The translations under genes were made by a program, and so were the position numbers. Below, piece after piece: positions 1 through 9,413 of a DNA stretch of 30,039 nucleotides. The notes below the pieces were generated by a model. It did no database searches, was not told the origin of the DNA, and was given only the letters and a program-made list of their open reading frames with translations. Source of the stretch: Gelatoporia subvermispora B (lineage: Eukaryota > Basidiomycota > Agaricomycetes > Polyporales > Gelatoporiaceae); assembly GCA_000320605.2 (NCBI GenBank), contig KB445791.1:1026871-1056909 (forward strand). The letters run 5' to 3'. Position 1 is the first letter of the stretch, and each line of letters begins with the position of its first letter.

Positions 1-248
1 TTCCTGTCGCTTCTAGACTTCTTCTAGACCTAGCCATGCCTAGCCAGACCTAGACTGGGACATGTGACTCTGGGACACCTGCACATGTGCGCATCACGTG
101 CCTGCTATGTCACGTGACTAGCCTGGAGCCACGCAGGCAGCCACTACTAGCTAACTCGTCACTGTTCTGAGAATGGAACACACACTGCCTGCCACTGCTC
201 TAGCGCTGGTTAAGCGCTTAGCTTTGAAAAACTGTGACAGCATCTGCA
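1..248. other. Left edge, no gene seen
   Basis: I see no open frame or transposon signature here. The stretch is rich in CTAG-containing words near 13-55. It holds a perfect 10-bp palindrome GCACATGTGC at 81-90 and two CACGTG E-box hexamers at 95-100 and 111-116. E-boxes bind bHLH factors in fungi, but nothing nearby shows that these are used. Confidence 0.4.
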
Positions 249-730
249 ACAATGTGAGCCACAATGTAGTGTATAAATGTAGGAATATAGGCCATGAAGT
301 GACAATTTTTGAAGGTTGCTACTAAATCAGCTATTATATAACAGAAAAATGTGACAATATAATGATATATTTCATGTATTTTCAAACAATATGACTCACA
401 TTGTAATATTTGTTAGGTACAATGTGCGCCACCTTGTATCAGCTATAAACAATGTGGCCTATATTATGATAGCTTAACCCATCTGTAGGGCGAGTAGTGA
501 CAATGTGGCTCACATTGTAATGGCTTAACCTGACCTAGGGTAGTTTAGTGGGGTGCTTTCAGATTTAGACAATTACAATTGATGCTATATTAATAGCTTT
601 CACAATTTACACTATGTAGTAGTGCAAAGCATGAATTATAATTATCTAAACCTGAAATTGTCCAAATCTAGAAGTACCCTACTAACCTACCCCAGGTTAG
701 GTTGAGCTATTACAATATGGGCCACATTGT
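249..730. repeat. Palindromic 19-bp repeat cluster 1 (6 copies)
   Basis: Six copies of an imperfect 19-bp palindrome with consensus near ACAATRTGGSYCACATTGT lie at 249-267, 386-404, 419-437, 449-467, 500-518 and 712-730. The outer ACAAT/ATTGT arms are best conserved and the centre varies. Spacing is irregular (30-212 bp), so this is neither a microsatellite nor a CRISPR array. Related clusters occur at 5114-5466 and 8827-9043. Candidate roles are subterminal transposase-binding repeats of a DNA transposon, or a satellite-like family. I do not recognise the family. Confidence 0.75.
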
Positions 731-780
731 CACTAACCCACCCTAGGGTTGGGTTGAGCCATACATGAGTCTCATGTTGT
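449..780. repeat. Fold-back element, about 330 bp inverted repeat
   Basis: The left arm is two tandem units of about 51 bp (449-499 and 500-550). Each is the 19-bp palindrome followed by a GCTTAACC..GGG..TAGTG segment. The right arm carries the same two units inverted (about 655-780). Symmetry is nearly gap-free around position 614-615: the palindrome at 500-518 pairs with 712-730, and 449 pairs with 780. The centre (about 575-650) is AT-rich with further partial self-complementarity. Transcribed or single-stranded, it would fold into a long hairpin. This resembles a fold-back transposon or MITE. No target duplication was identified. Confidence 0.6.
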
Positions 781-1321
781 GCATTTTGGTAATTGTGCTT
801 ACCTGTTAAAATAAATGCCAGAATGATTGCACATGAGAATAATATAAATGATACTCACCTTGTGAATGAAAGTAAATTTGTGATGCATGGGTGGGGCAAA
901 GACACACTGTGAGTCAGTTGAGTGAGGGGATGATTGACAATGCTCATCATGAGTAGTGTCAGAGGTACCAAGGTCAAGGGACACACACATTTTGAGTGGT
1001 ACATCGGATAAGAGAGGACCCATGGTAAAGTAAATGATGAGAGAAGTCTCAAATGTGTATATGGGCACTTTATTGTCATTCATAAGGCTGACATTGACTT
1101 TGCAGAGGATGCTTTGGCTGTGTAATTGCGAATCAGTCCAAGGCGCATTGCAGTCCCAAGCACTCAAGGAGAAATGCATCTAAAACTTATAAGGGCAAGT
1201 GCTAGGATCAGATGTAGCATTCTATCAAGTGCAAGATGGCTGGTGATGAGGCTAAAGGTTTCTTGCATGCAAATGAGACATATGGTGTGACTTGTGATTG
1301 ATGTTCTGATAGGACTGTTAG

Positions 1322-1790
1322 GTATTGTATTGGAAGGTGCTCAAGTTTGTCACGACAGATTTAATGATGAAGCAAGAGTGCCTCGAGACCATAGAGTTAT
1401 ATAACAACTTGGTCGAGTATGGGTGAGTGTGTTTAGTGTGTGGTGTCATACACCTCTGTAAAGCTTGGTGCTACAGGATCAAGATTAGCAATTATCATGC
1501 AAAGTGCCTAGCCCATTGTAACTCATTGGGTCAGAGTGGGCTGAAAATGCAGGGCACCATGTGTGAGAAGCTGTGCCATGAGGCAGACCTTGCATGCTGA
1601 AGAACACAAGAAAAGTGCCACCAAGAAGAGAGCGAGTGCAAAGGATTTTTGTAAGGTCATCTTCAATGTGGTTATGACTGTGCGCAAGGCCATGGCTGCA
1701 ATTGGGAAGCTGTGCAAGCTAATGGCAAAAACACAATTTCCTGGGGAGTACACAGAGACTGAGAAAGAGGATAAGCTATATATATTCTAA
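1322..1790 (+). pseudogene. Spliced remnant of an unknown protein gene
   Basis: An exon opens after the acceptor TTAG ending at 1321 and reads to 1422 (..LETIELYNNLVEYG). A 54-nt intron follows at 1423-1476, with a GTGAGT donor and CTACAG acceptor. The next exon is in phase (IKISNYHAKCLAH..) and reaches a TGA near 1608. The plus frame running to TAA at 1788-1790 then continues in another register with a lysine-rich, alanine-rich helical segment (EEHKKSATKKRASAKDF), which suggests a one-base frameshift around 1590-1605. No domain is recognised. The clean phase across the intron is the main support. The 5' end is not defined. Confidence 0.4.
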
Positions 1791-3138
1791 TGTATGTGAT
1801 TAAGCTGTTAAATCACTTGTCCCTGGAAGTTCTGCTAGCAAATGGCCTCATACTAGGTGAAGCAGAAGGTACATGTTTGTGCTTAGGCTGGGCATGATTT
1901 TGCTGATACATATCTCAGTAGGATCTCATGAGATGGCATAGGCTCAATATACATGGCAAAGAGGCATGCACATGCAAATTTATCTTGTAATGCAAGGGAA
2001 AGACATGATATTAAGTAGTTTTGATTTGTATAATGGTCCTGTGGATGTGTGGCTCCTATGAACACCTGGGTGATAACCATGATATGTATATAAATTAGTA
2101 AAGCACACACACAATTGATTGCAAGGGCCTACAAAATGCACAGACTGGTATATTATAATAGATCTGGCTAGGAAATGTAAAGAGCTAGCATTATGGCCCT
2201 TGTATGGCTTGCTGTGGGTCCTATTGCAGAAGTAACTGTTACCAGCAGGCATTTACATACTATATCTGGCCATAGATAGCTAGGACCTTTTTGCTGATAA
2301 AGAAGAAGAGGAAATCTTATAAGAATATAGCAATAAAAGTCTTTGGGCTAAGATGAGCCTCAGGCAATCAGGGATCATTATCTGAAGTCTCCATATTACT
2401 GGGGAAAGAAGGTGGATAATCACATTAACAAGTAAGTTTCAGTTTCAGTATTGTGTGCCAATTTTGCATTGACAACCACTGTATCAGCCTCAAGGAGATA
2501 TTCTGAACTGCCCAGACAAGATTGAACACCTCAGGAGCAGGTTTGAATGATAAACAGCTAAGTGCATTTCTCAGAAGAGATACTGGTAGATTACCACTAA
2601 GTATAGTCAACCCACTCTATGTATATGTATACATGGCTAATTCCCCTTATCAGACTTAACAATCGATAGTAGTCTCACGCACTAGCAATTTTTTAACCTT
2701 ATTGATATCTGGGTGGGAAATTTGCTCTAGTGGCCTGAAATAGAAAATGCCACTCCTGGGCAGCCTTTAGTAGAACAGGTGACATCTGTTCTCTTTCACA
2801 ATGTGTGCAGCAACTACCCATCCTGTCCTAGTAATTTACCTGTGAAACTCTCAACAATGACATTGTCCCTACTTATAGAATCATTTGCTTCATCTCAGAC
2901 CCCTTCTTCCTAGTTGAAGGTGGTAAATTGGTACAGTCTTTGTTTGTCTAGCACCCACAGCTCTTAGAACATCTTGTATCCAGCAAGTTCCCAGCTGTCC
3001 AGGGGGAGGTACCCTCTATTGTGGGAAATAATTGTCAAACATCAGGAAGTGCCTGGCCAGAGTCTCGGAAGATACAAGGGTGCAACAAGTGCAAGGATTG
3101 ATGACAAGAAAGCTGTTGGAGCATTGAGTGACATTCAC
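1791..3138. other. Gene-poor stretch
   Basis: Mostly AT-rich sequence with many stops in all frames. A reverse open frame at 2425-2610 has mildly protein-like composition but no recognisable motif, no intron signal and no continuation. By position, the segment next to the Ty3 remnant (about 2700-3138) could hold its decayed 3' region or LTR. I found no paired terminal repeat to support that. Confidence 0.35.
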
Positions 3139-4022
3139 ATTGTGGGACTCCATTTTGACTGAGCTGACAAGCAAGTTGTTTTGTACTTCGAGAGAGTTGA
3201 TTCCAATTTTACGTGTCTGAGGAAAATTGACACGGCATTCACCCTGGTTCCAATAGCCACAACCTTCTCCATGAAGTCTATACCAAGGGCCTCTAGATAG
3301 GCCTTCATGGCATCAAGATCCCATATTGTTTTAAATGAGACCCAAGTAAAACCCCCAGATTTCCATTGGGCCTGAAAGAGTGCATCCTTTCTGGCGCCTT
3401 GGTGCGTTAGTATCTTTTCTATAGCCTATTCTGAATCTGACTGTCTGAGATCTAGGACCTGGGTTTCCATGCACCTAGAAAATAACCAATCATTGTTTGG
3501 CTTGTGTACCCGGAGGAGAGAGGCGTGGAAGGCATTATGCATACCTCTTTGCTTGAGCTGAGGCGGCAAATTTATTTGGTAAGAGTTGTTTCCAAAGTTG
3601 GTTGCAATTGTATAGGAAGCTATAAATTGAGATAAGAGCTTCCACGCCAGCCCCTTTGGGAGGGCTAGATTTTTGGTTGAGATGTATATGAGGTTCCTGG
3701 TGACAAAGAGAGCTGGGTGCCACTTCTTATTAACATCCTGGGTTTGCTTGACCCAAGTGGCGAGGATACTATTATGGGCTGCCATGATCGTATTTTTAAC
3801 TTTTAGAGCATATGCTCTGACTCCCAGATATTCTGATTGACTAGCCTCATTCCAGATCATGGGCCTGGGCATCCTTCCCGTGTCTAGAAGAAAAGGAGCG
3901 AAACCGGTGCTCTCCAATCTGGCAAGGTTAATGGCAAATTCAATGGAAGGTAGGCGAGTAACCCAATCTTTTTTGATCCAGGGGGGGCCACTCATTGCCC
4001 TCACATTTGTGTGATGGTACAA
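3139..4022 (-). pseudogene. Integrase C-terminus plus chromo-like domain, one in-frame stop
   Basis: This is the best preserved part of the Ty3 remnant. The 198-codon frame from 4022 holds the post-core integrase region (WIKKDWVTRLPSIEFAIN, GFAPFLLDTGRMPRP) and the conserved GMHNAFHASLLRVHKPN segment. A TAG at 3426-3428 ends it. The frame continues after the stop to 3139 with the chromo-like module (IEKILTHQGARKDALFQAQW, then TWVSFKTIWDLDAMKAYLEA). Related elements have Trp at the stop position, so TGG to TAG is the simplest lesion. This domain usually helps direct integration to particular chromatin. The copy is part of the element annotated at 3139-4800. Confidence 0.75.
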
Positions 4023-4800
4023 TTGGCTCTTTTGGTGGACCCATCCGACTCGGGATAGTAAGCACTGGACATCAGTAATTGTGCTTCAATAAGTTTATAG
4101 AGGTGAGTTCAAATTAAGCTCGTGAAGAGGAACTGTCTCGATCACTAACAATGTATTTGGGTAATCCGTGATGCTTGCAGACTTCTGCAAATACCATCTC
4201 AGCCACATTCTCGGTGAAGTAGTTTGTCCTACTGGGGACAAGATGAACATGACCTGAGAAGAGGTTAATGATGGTGGCGATGACATCAAATGTCCTATTC
4301 CTGGTTTTTGATTTAGGAAGGGGGCCTACAAAGTCAATGCTAATGGCTTCCCAAGGGGAGCTAGGTGCTTTGAGTTGTTTTAACAGTCCTATGGTCGCTG
4401 ATTACTTGGTTTGCTTTGTCGACAAGTAGTACAGGTGTTGCAGAATTTCTTAATGTTGGTGATCATAGTCTTCTACCAAACATGATCCCTTAGGAAGCTC
4501 GGGGTTTTGAATGATCCTAGGTGCGCCAAGAGAGAGTTAGTGTCAAATATGGCAGTTTCATAGATATTCTTCTAGTTTTGGACAATATTTGGAAAACAGA
4601 GAGTCTCCTTGTTAGCATTCTTGAGATAGATTATCCCGTCTGCACATTTGCAAAATTCTTGTACTAACTAGGGTTGTCCAGGATTGTCTTGAAGAAGGGG
4701 TCTTCTCTATACCAGTCCTTAATGAGAGAGTGTAAATTCTTGATTCTGATAGTTGCAGCCAGGTGGCTAAGGAAGCCATAGATTTCAGGCATATCATTTA
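3139..4800 (-). mobile_element. Ty3/gypsy retrotransposon pol remnant (integrase half)
   Basis: Read on the reverse strand from 4800 down, the fragments are: an HHCC-type zinc-binding region (AHLGS.. then CNTCTTC, about 4400-4520, frameshifted); the start of the integrase catalytic core (AISIDFVGPLPKS, about 4320-4350); a segment matching the core around its second aspartate (GLPKYIVSDRD, about 4140-4170); the third catalytic motif (about 4015-4045); and the C-terminal and chromo-like part. Several frameshifts and stops separate them. In the third motif the usual glutamate (DGxTERxN) reads lysine (DGSTKRAN, codon 4031-4033), so the copy is catalytically dead. Reverse transcriptase, protease, gag and LTRs are not visible. 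The family is recognised from these motifs; the exact clade is inference. Confidence 0.8.
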
Positions 4801-5113
4801 GATTCTCACCCGGTGTTTGTTACTAATTCTATCTTGCAGAGAGGTTATTTATTAGTTTGCTGTTATTCCTACCCTCCTGTCATTGACCATGGATTTGGAG
4901 AACAACACACTTGATTTGCTTTGAGATCTTGCAAGTGGTTTCGGGCCAACCCGTTTCAGGTGCGTTAGCCATGGTTATTTTTGTCCTCGCATGTCCTTCT
5001 GTCTTAGGAAGGGTGACCCCATTGGGGCCCTTGCCACGGCGCGGCCCTCTAGGTAATGTGACTACAAAAGGCGCAGGAACACAGTGTTGTCCGTCTATAT
5101 ATAATCTAACACT
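4801..5113. other. Unassigned segment upstream of the Ty3 remnant
   Basis: The reverse strand shows short protein-like pieces (PRGPRRGKGPNG, and MANAPETGWPETTCKISKQ starting near 4971), and the sequence is locally CpG-rich around 5030-5050. It may be a displaced piece of a retroelement or of a host gene. The plus-strand frame 4911-5117 looks like the shadow of these. No motif settles the identity. Confidence 0.25.
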
Positions 5114-5466
5114 ATAATATGAATTACATTGTTTATAATTTCAACTACATGCATCTATTATAGAGTTTATATTGTGCACAGCTAGTACAGTGTAAATCAC
5201 ATTGTGAAACATTAGTAACAATATGAGCTACATTATATCATTATATAGCCCATTTTGTATCCTGTATTGTATATCATAATGCCCACAATATGGCCCACTT
5301 AGTATGCAGAAACATGCATAACGCACAACTGTTATTTTTATATGCTATAATATGGCCTACATTGTACCCAGAAGCGTGTACAATGTGCCACATCATTGTT
5401 ATTTAAATTTGCTACAATATAACCCATATTGTGCTTAAAAATATATACAATGTATACCATCATTGT
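5114..5466. repeat. Palindromic 19-bp repeat cluster 2 (9 copies)
   Basis: Nine imperfect copies of the 19-20-bp palindrome seen in cluster 1 lie at 5114-5132, 5187-5205, 5218-5236, 5240-5258, 5285-5303, 5347-5365, 5380-5399, 5414-5432 and 5447-5466. Two copies (5380, 5447) are 20 bp with an extra base in the right arm. Centres vary widely while ACAAT/ATTGT ends persist, and partners inside an arm often change together (for example ATAATATG..TACATTGT). The cluster abuts the CACTA/Tnp2-like fragment on its right. Confidence 0.75.
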
Positions 5467-5475
5467 TTTGACAGG

Positions 5476-5928
5476 TCATTTACTGCAAAACAAGGCTCAA
5501 AGCTGAGATACCAGGGGAAATGTTATAACCTCATGCTACAGGATCTTTAAGTCTGGCTTGAGTAGGTTATAGCAAAGAGTGTTACATGTTGGTCATGTAT
5601 CTAGGTATGCAAATGGGCCAGTATATGCAAGGCATGTATTTGGACATATATTGGCCTTGAGAGGAACATTTCTAATAATCTCAGCAATACAAGGTTTAGC
5701 GTCATTGTGGAAGAGAACAGGTAGATGTGGCAGGCAGTGTATAATTGCATCACAGATGACATTGTAGGTATTAATAGAAGAGCTGTCTACTTGTAAATAG
5801 ATCTTAAGCAAGAGGCAAAGCACAAGGTCATTATTAAAAGAGAATAATTCATAGCAGGGAATATGTAGACATGCAAGAGTGTTGTGATCAAGGCCACTGA
5901 TAGCAACAATGATGTGCCTAACGGTCAT
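5476..5928 (-). mobile_element. CACTA (Tnp2-like) transposase fragment
   Basis: The reverse frame 5928-5593 reads a segment typical of the N-terminal half of agaricomycete Tnp2-like transposases: STYN-type motif (SINTYNVICDAI), CIAEIIRNVPL, then NICPNTCLAYTGPFAYLDT. The family continues with a CPxC zinc-knuckle pair. Here the first Cys codon is TGA (5593-5595), followed in frame by PTCNTLCYN and then by HEVITFPLVSQL near 5490 after further stops. The catalytic DDE core is absent. The fragment is decayed and CpG-poor. Recognition rests on the NSC/NTC..YTGPF pattern. Plavaka-like elements carry a related region, so CACTA-superfamily is safer than a named family. Confidence 0.6.
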
Positions 5929-6174
5929 TCTGCCACTTATAAAATTATATAAGACATGTTATTTAACATTAAAGATAAGGTTCAAGTAGGTTGCAGTGTT
6001 ATCCTGTGACAAGTATGATGCTAACAATGTTAGTATGCTATTATTGATATCATTGATGTACTTGCTATTGCTTACCGCTATGCCTACCACCACCACACTT
6101 GTTTATTTTGTACATCTGTTGCTGACAATAGTAGTTAACACTAGCCCATTATATTGCTCCTATTCCAGTGATTC

Positions 6175-6500
6175 TGGTTGCAAAATGCCACTTGTCAAGT
6201 TTGCTCCAGAGATGTGACTGGCTCACAGGGGAAATGTGTTTGACAAACCATAAATGCAACATGCAGAGGCTGTCAATTTGCCCACGCCTTCACGACTGCT
6301 ATGTCGAGTACAAACATGTTGTTTACAGTACTGTGCCCTATGTGAAAGCTGTTCTGATTGTCTGGAACTAGATTCTTATGGTCACTCCACTTATGTATCC
6401 GTGCAATGACCAGGGGTGTCATACACTTGATCAAGCAGCTTTCCAACCTAGTAGTCCAATAGGCTTTGGGGGTCACGCAGGCCCCCTCCACGTAATTGGA
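6175..6500 (-). mobile_element. LINE-type reverse transcriptase fragment
   Basis: On the reverse strand a short run matches non-LTR retrotransposon reverse transcriptase: PKAYWTTRLESCLIKCMTPL, then RIHKWSDHKNLVPDNQNSFH and VLDIAVVKAWAN. These correspond to the Y(R)xIxLxSxLxKxxE / IPDxQxGFxxxxxT blocks of the fingers and palm. A TGA at 6273-6275 interrupts it. In-frame sequence downstream (QPLHVAFMVCQTHFP) aligns to the palm strand normally written xVAFVDLxxAFP, so the metal-binding Asp is lost. No endonuclease domain or poly-A tail was found. Only about 110 codons survive. Confidence 0.6.
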
Positions 6501-6882
6501 GAAGAAAGCAAAGCTGAAAGAACTTGAGAATAGAGTAGATGGGAATCAAAGTCACTCCAACACGGCCTTTTGGTGGCAGCAAACCAGAAAAGGAAACTGC
6601 ACAGGGGCAGAAAGAGTTTGAGACAAAAGAAGGCAAACAGAGACAAACAAAAGCAGTTGTTTTATTCAGGATTTCCTAACTTAATAATAATTGGTCAGCA
6701 AACCGTCGGACAGCAGTCACAAGTGTGCATGCATGCCTCAGCCATGTGTTAGGGGCTGCTGACTTGTATATTGCCTTCTGAGTACTCGCATTGTTTCCAC
6801 CGTTTTTACCAGATGCTTTCTGACTCTTACATCTTGTTAGCACTGGAGCTGAAACCCCATGGCCCGTTGAATAAATGTCAAT

Positions 6883-7833
6883 ATGGCATTCTCACCTGTT
6901 TTCAACAAATTAGCAATAGAGACTGTGAAAGAAATTATAGCAGCATTGACCAATGACACCACTACTCTCCTTTTGAGCAGCTTAACTTGTCGGGTATTTC
7001 TGAACCCTTCAAGGTGGCCAATTTTCAAACACATTCATCTTGAGAACTCAAAACACTTCAAAGTGTTTGAGGTCCTTCTACAAAATTCCCCAGATCTTGG
7101 TCGGTTCCCCCGGTTGTTGCATACAACATTCCAAAACATGGAGTGCATAGAGCTCTTTCATTGTATAATCCTACGGTTACCAGCTGTAAAGGAGTTATCA
7201 TTGGCGTGGGAGGCTGATGATAATATCCATCTTGGTCTCTTCAGTGCCATGACTTGGGATCTTACCTTTCCCAAGCTGGACTTGCATTTGCATCCATCTG
7301 TGGTCACAACATTCACATGGTTCCTTGGAAAATTTCCAAACATCTACCAGTCATATCTTGTGGCATATTCATGGGACCATATAGGCGCAGAGATCATCCC
7401 CCTTCAAGTACAGCAGCCCAGTTCAGCAGACTTTTGCACCACATAATTAAAGCTGAAGCTATTCCAGTTTCATGCATTGGGCGGGTTTTGCAGAATGATG
7501 TCTGAGTGCATGCAAGCACAGAAGCAGCCTCTGGTGTTCTTGACACTTGGTACCATGTCTCCCACTGACTGGCATTTGATTCCCCACATCCTTCAGTGTA
7601 TATCTACCACCATCGAACATCTTATCATTGATATTGGTGCAGAGGACGAAACTCAGGGACAGGTATTTGCCTGTAGTAAGTGTTTGTTTTCAGTGTCTGA
7701 CAAGTCTATTTTATAGGGCTGCTCACTGCGCAAAAGACCAAGCAATGATGAGGTCTTGAAGACTCAGAAGACTCAAGTTGTCAGTAAAGCTATCAATTTA
7801 ACAGGAATGGGAAATATACTGATTAATATCTGA
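6883..7833 (+). pseudogene. F-box-like protein, one in-frame stop, one intron
   Basis: The ATG at 6883 opens a frame whose first 60 residues follow the agaricomycete F-box pattern: a helix LAIETVKEIIAALTND, then LLLSSLTCRVFLNPSRWPIF and a strand-rich tail (KVFEVLLQNSPDLGRFPRLL). F-box proteins recruit substrates to SCF ubiquitin ligases. A TAA at 7444-7446 interrupts, after which the same frame continues (LVFLTLGTMSPTDWHLIPH) to a 54-nt intron at 7663-7716 with a GTCTGAC branch point. It then reads in phase to TGA 7831-7833. The stop is compatible with CAA to TAA. At about 300 residues it is short for the family, which often exceeds 400, so it may also be truncated. The F-box call is by pattern only. 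Confidence 0.5.
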
Positions 7834-8123
7834 TAAAGCACATGTTTTGACATATAACATGAATCCAGGATTGCAGCTGAGAATCTGAATAATCTTGTGT
7901 AGAATTAAGTAGCCCTAGAATATGCTGTATACTAGAGTCCAGTACATCAGGGGGTGCTAAGCTACTTGCCCAGGTCTGGCTTTGCATGCACAAGTTCTAA
8001 GGGCCCCATTACGGCTGCAAGTAACATTTCCTAATTCCAATGTTAAGTTCAGCATCTAAAGTGCTAAACAATATGTACCGTTTTGGGAATTTGATCATAA
8101 CAGACGTACATTGTTCTCCATGA

Positions 8124-8276
8124 GCTCTGAGGTTCCTTCAGAAAGGTACTCAGGAGCTAAAAGATGCGCCAAGCCAGGTTCCTGAATGTTTAGGTAAGGT
8201 CTGAGATCGGTCTCTGAGCTCAACCGAGAAGCTCAGAGAGAGATTCAGAGAAGGAATGAGGGAAATCAAAACTTGA
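8124..8276 (+). pseudogene. Short helical coding remnant
   Basis: One frame reads ALRFLQKGTQELKDAPSQ.. to a TGA at 8202-8204, then DRSLSSTEKLRERFREGMRE to TGA 8274-8276. The charged, heptad-like composition suggests a coiled coil split by one stop. A 10-bp perfect hairpin with a 9-nt loop (8211-8220 with 8230-8239) lies inside it. No family is recognised. It could belong to the F-box-like gene upstream or to an unrelated one. Confidence 0.25.
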
Positions 8277-8691
8277 AGCTCTCCCACAAAGACATGGAGA
8301 GGCAAAGGAGACATAATATAAAATAACATTCTTGTTAGGACACAGGGTATTAGTAATGAAGTGGTACATTGTAATTTGCTCCAATTTCTATACCATACCT
8401 TGTACTGTCACTGAGCATAATCTTAGAGCTGTTGCTGAAGCCTACTTTCTTGGTGAATAAACATATTACCCCCAGCCCCTCTCGAGCTAGTCACTGTGAC
8501 CTGGTATTGTCTAAGGAGATAAATTTCTGCGTTAAGCGTGTTTGGCCCTGAAACTGCGTATTACAAGGGTCATTCAAAAGTAAGAGCCTGGCCTTGTGTT
8601 TGTAACATTTTTCATACTGCTGGCAGTATTGACTCGGAAGTTGATATTCAAGGTAAGCATATTTTTCCACAGGTCTTGGAGTTGTCACTCC

Positions 8692-8815
8692 TGTTAAGAA
8701 CCAGGCAATGTAGTGAGGCTGGTGCACAAAGACTTGAGTCATAAACTCACACAAATAACACAAGCTAGAGCCTGATGTGAGTCATTCAATTCTGCCAACA
8801 CCAGAAGTGCTGGTT
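8692..8815 (-). repeat. Truncated LTR, copy F (reverse)
   Basis: The sequence starts TGTTAAGAACCAGG and matches, in reverse, the 3' part of the LTR family best seen at 15968-16369 (GGCTGGTGCACAAAG, AAACTCACAC, GCCTGATGTGAGTCA, CCAACACCAGAAGTGCTG). It stops just before palindrome cluster 3. It is clearly more diverged than the other copies. Confidence 0.55.
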
Positions 8816-8826
8816 ATGTGGAGTTT

Positions 8827-9043
8827 GCAATGTGAGCCTATTGTCTAACAAAATGCGTAGAATATACTCCGGATTTGCTGCATTTATATACTCCAATGTA
8901 GCCCAAATTGTTAAAGAAACATTCACAATATGCTTCACAATTGTGAAATTTACATGTTACAATATTGCCTGCATTGGTAGAAGAGTGTATACAATGTGAC
9001 TCAGAATTATTATATTCAAATGTTACAATATGGCCCACACCAC
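8827..9043. repeat. Palindromic 19-bp repeat cluster 3 (6 degenerate copies)
   Basis: Copies of the 19-bp palindrome lie at 8827-8844, 8893-8911, 8925-8944, 8959-8977, 8991-9010 and 9025-9043. They are more degenerate than in clusters 1 and 2, but the ACAATRTGG left arm remains clear in most. The cluster sits between an inverted pair of LTR sequences (8692-8815 and 9211-9588). Confidence 0.6.
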
Positions 9044-9321
9044 TAGGATCATGTACATTGTGAATGTTACCAACATGACTGCCCCTTACTACGCTATGTG
9101 GCAGTCAAGAAGGTCCAAGATACCAGTCCCAAGGCCTGCAAAAAGGCTCTAGCTGCCAGGCTTAAACAGCTGGTAGAGAGCTGAAAAATGGTTCACTTTG
9201 CCAACATAGATGTTAAACTCTGGGAGTCACGTAATTCCCCAGGCTAGAATGATCCAGAGCTGGATTTGGTCTGGAACCAGTCCAGACCTGTTGATCTTCT
9301 ATCAGTGCCTTATCACTGATC

Positions 9322-9350
9322 ATCACTGATAACTACTGATTATCAGTGAT
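9322..9350. promoter_or_regulatory. Inverted repeat in LTR U3 (ATCACTGAT)
   Basis: A perfect 11-bp inverted repeat (ATCACTGATAA at 9322-9332, complement at 9340-9350) with a 7-nt loop lies upstream of the LTR TATA box. Half-sites of the same word occur just before it (9301-9307 and 9314-9320). Copy A keeps the arrangement with one changed base. The repeated half-sites suggest a protein-binding array. Function is inferred. Confidence 0.45.
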
Positions 9351-9405
9351 CTGACTCACTTCCCTATGTGCATGAGTCACAACACGTAGATAGGTTTCCA
9401 TGATG

Positions 9406-9413
9406 TATATAAG
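9406..9413 (+). promoter_or_regulatory. LTR TATA box
   Basis: TATATAAG is followed by the conserved GCAGCCTAGGTCT segment. The equivalent site in copy A is TGTATAAG, and in copies C, D and E the reverse complement (CTTATATAC or CTTATATGC) is kept. Conservation among diverged copies supports a core promoter for the retroelement. Confidence 0.5.

Noticed and set aside
249..730. CRISPR-like repeat array
   Set aside because: Repeats are palindromic throughout, vary in sequence, and spacing is 30-212 bp. The genome is eukaryotic by its introns.
523..760. Telomere-like CCCTAGGGT / AACCC words
   Set aside because: They are few, irregular and arranged as an inverted pair within the fold-back unit, not a tandem TTAGGG array.
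799..1179. 126-codon reverse open frame
   Set aside because: No motif, no intron signals, composition like translated AT-rich DNA, and a second overlapping frame of similar length.
2974..3162. Plus-strand open frame of 62 codons
   Set aside because: It overlaps the end of the reverse-strand chromo-like region and has no features of its own.
4911..5117. Plus-strand open frame of 68 codons
   Set aside because: The reverse strand has the more protein-like reading, and the plus frame has no motif.
8211..8239. 10-bp stem hairpin as a terminator
   Set aside because: No T-run follows and intrinsic terminators are not used by fungal RNA polymerase II. It lies inside a protein-like frame.
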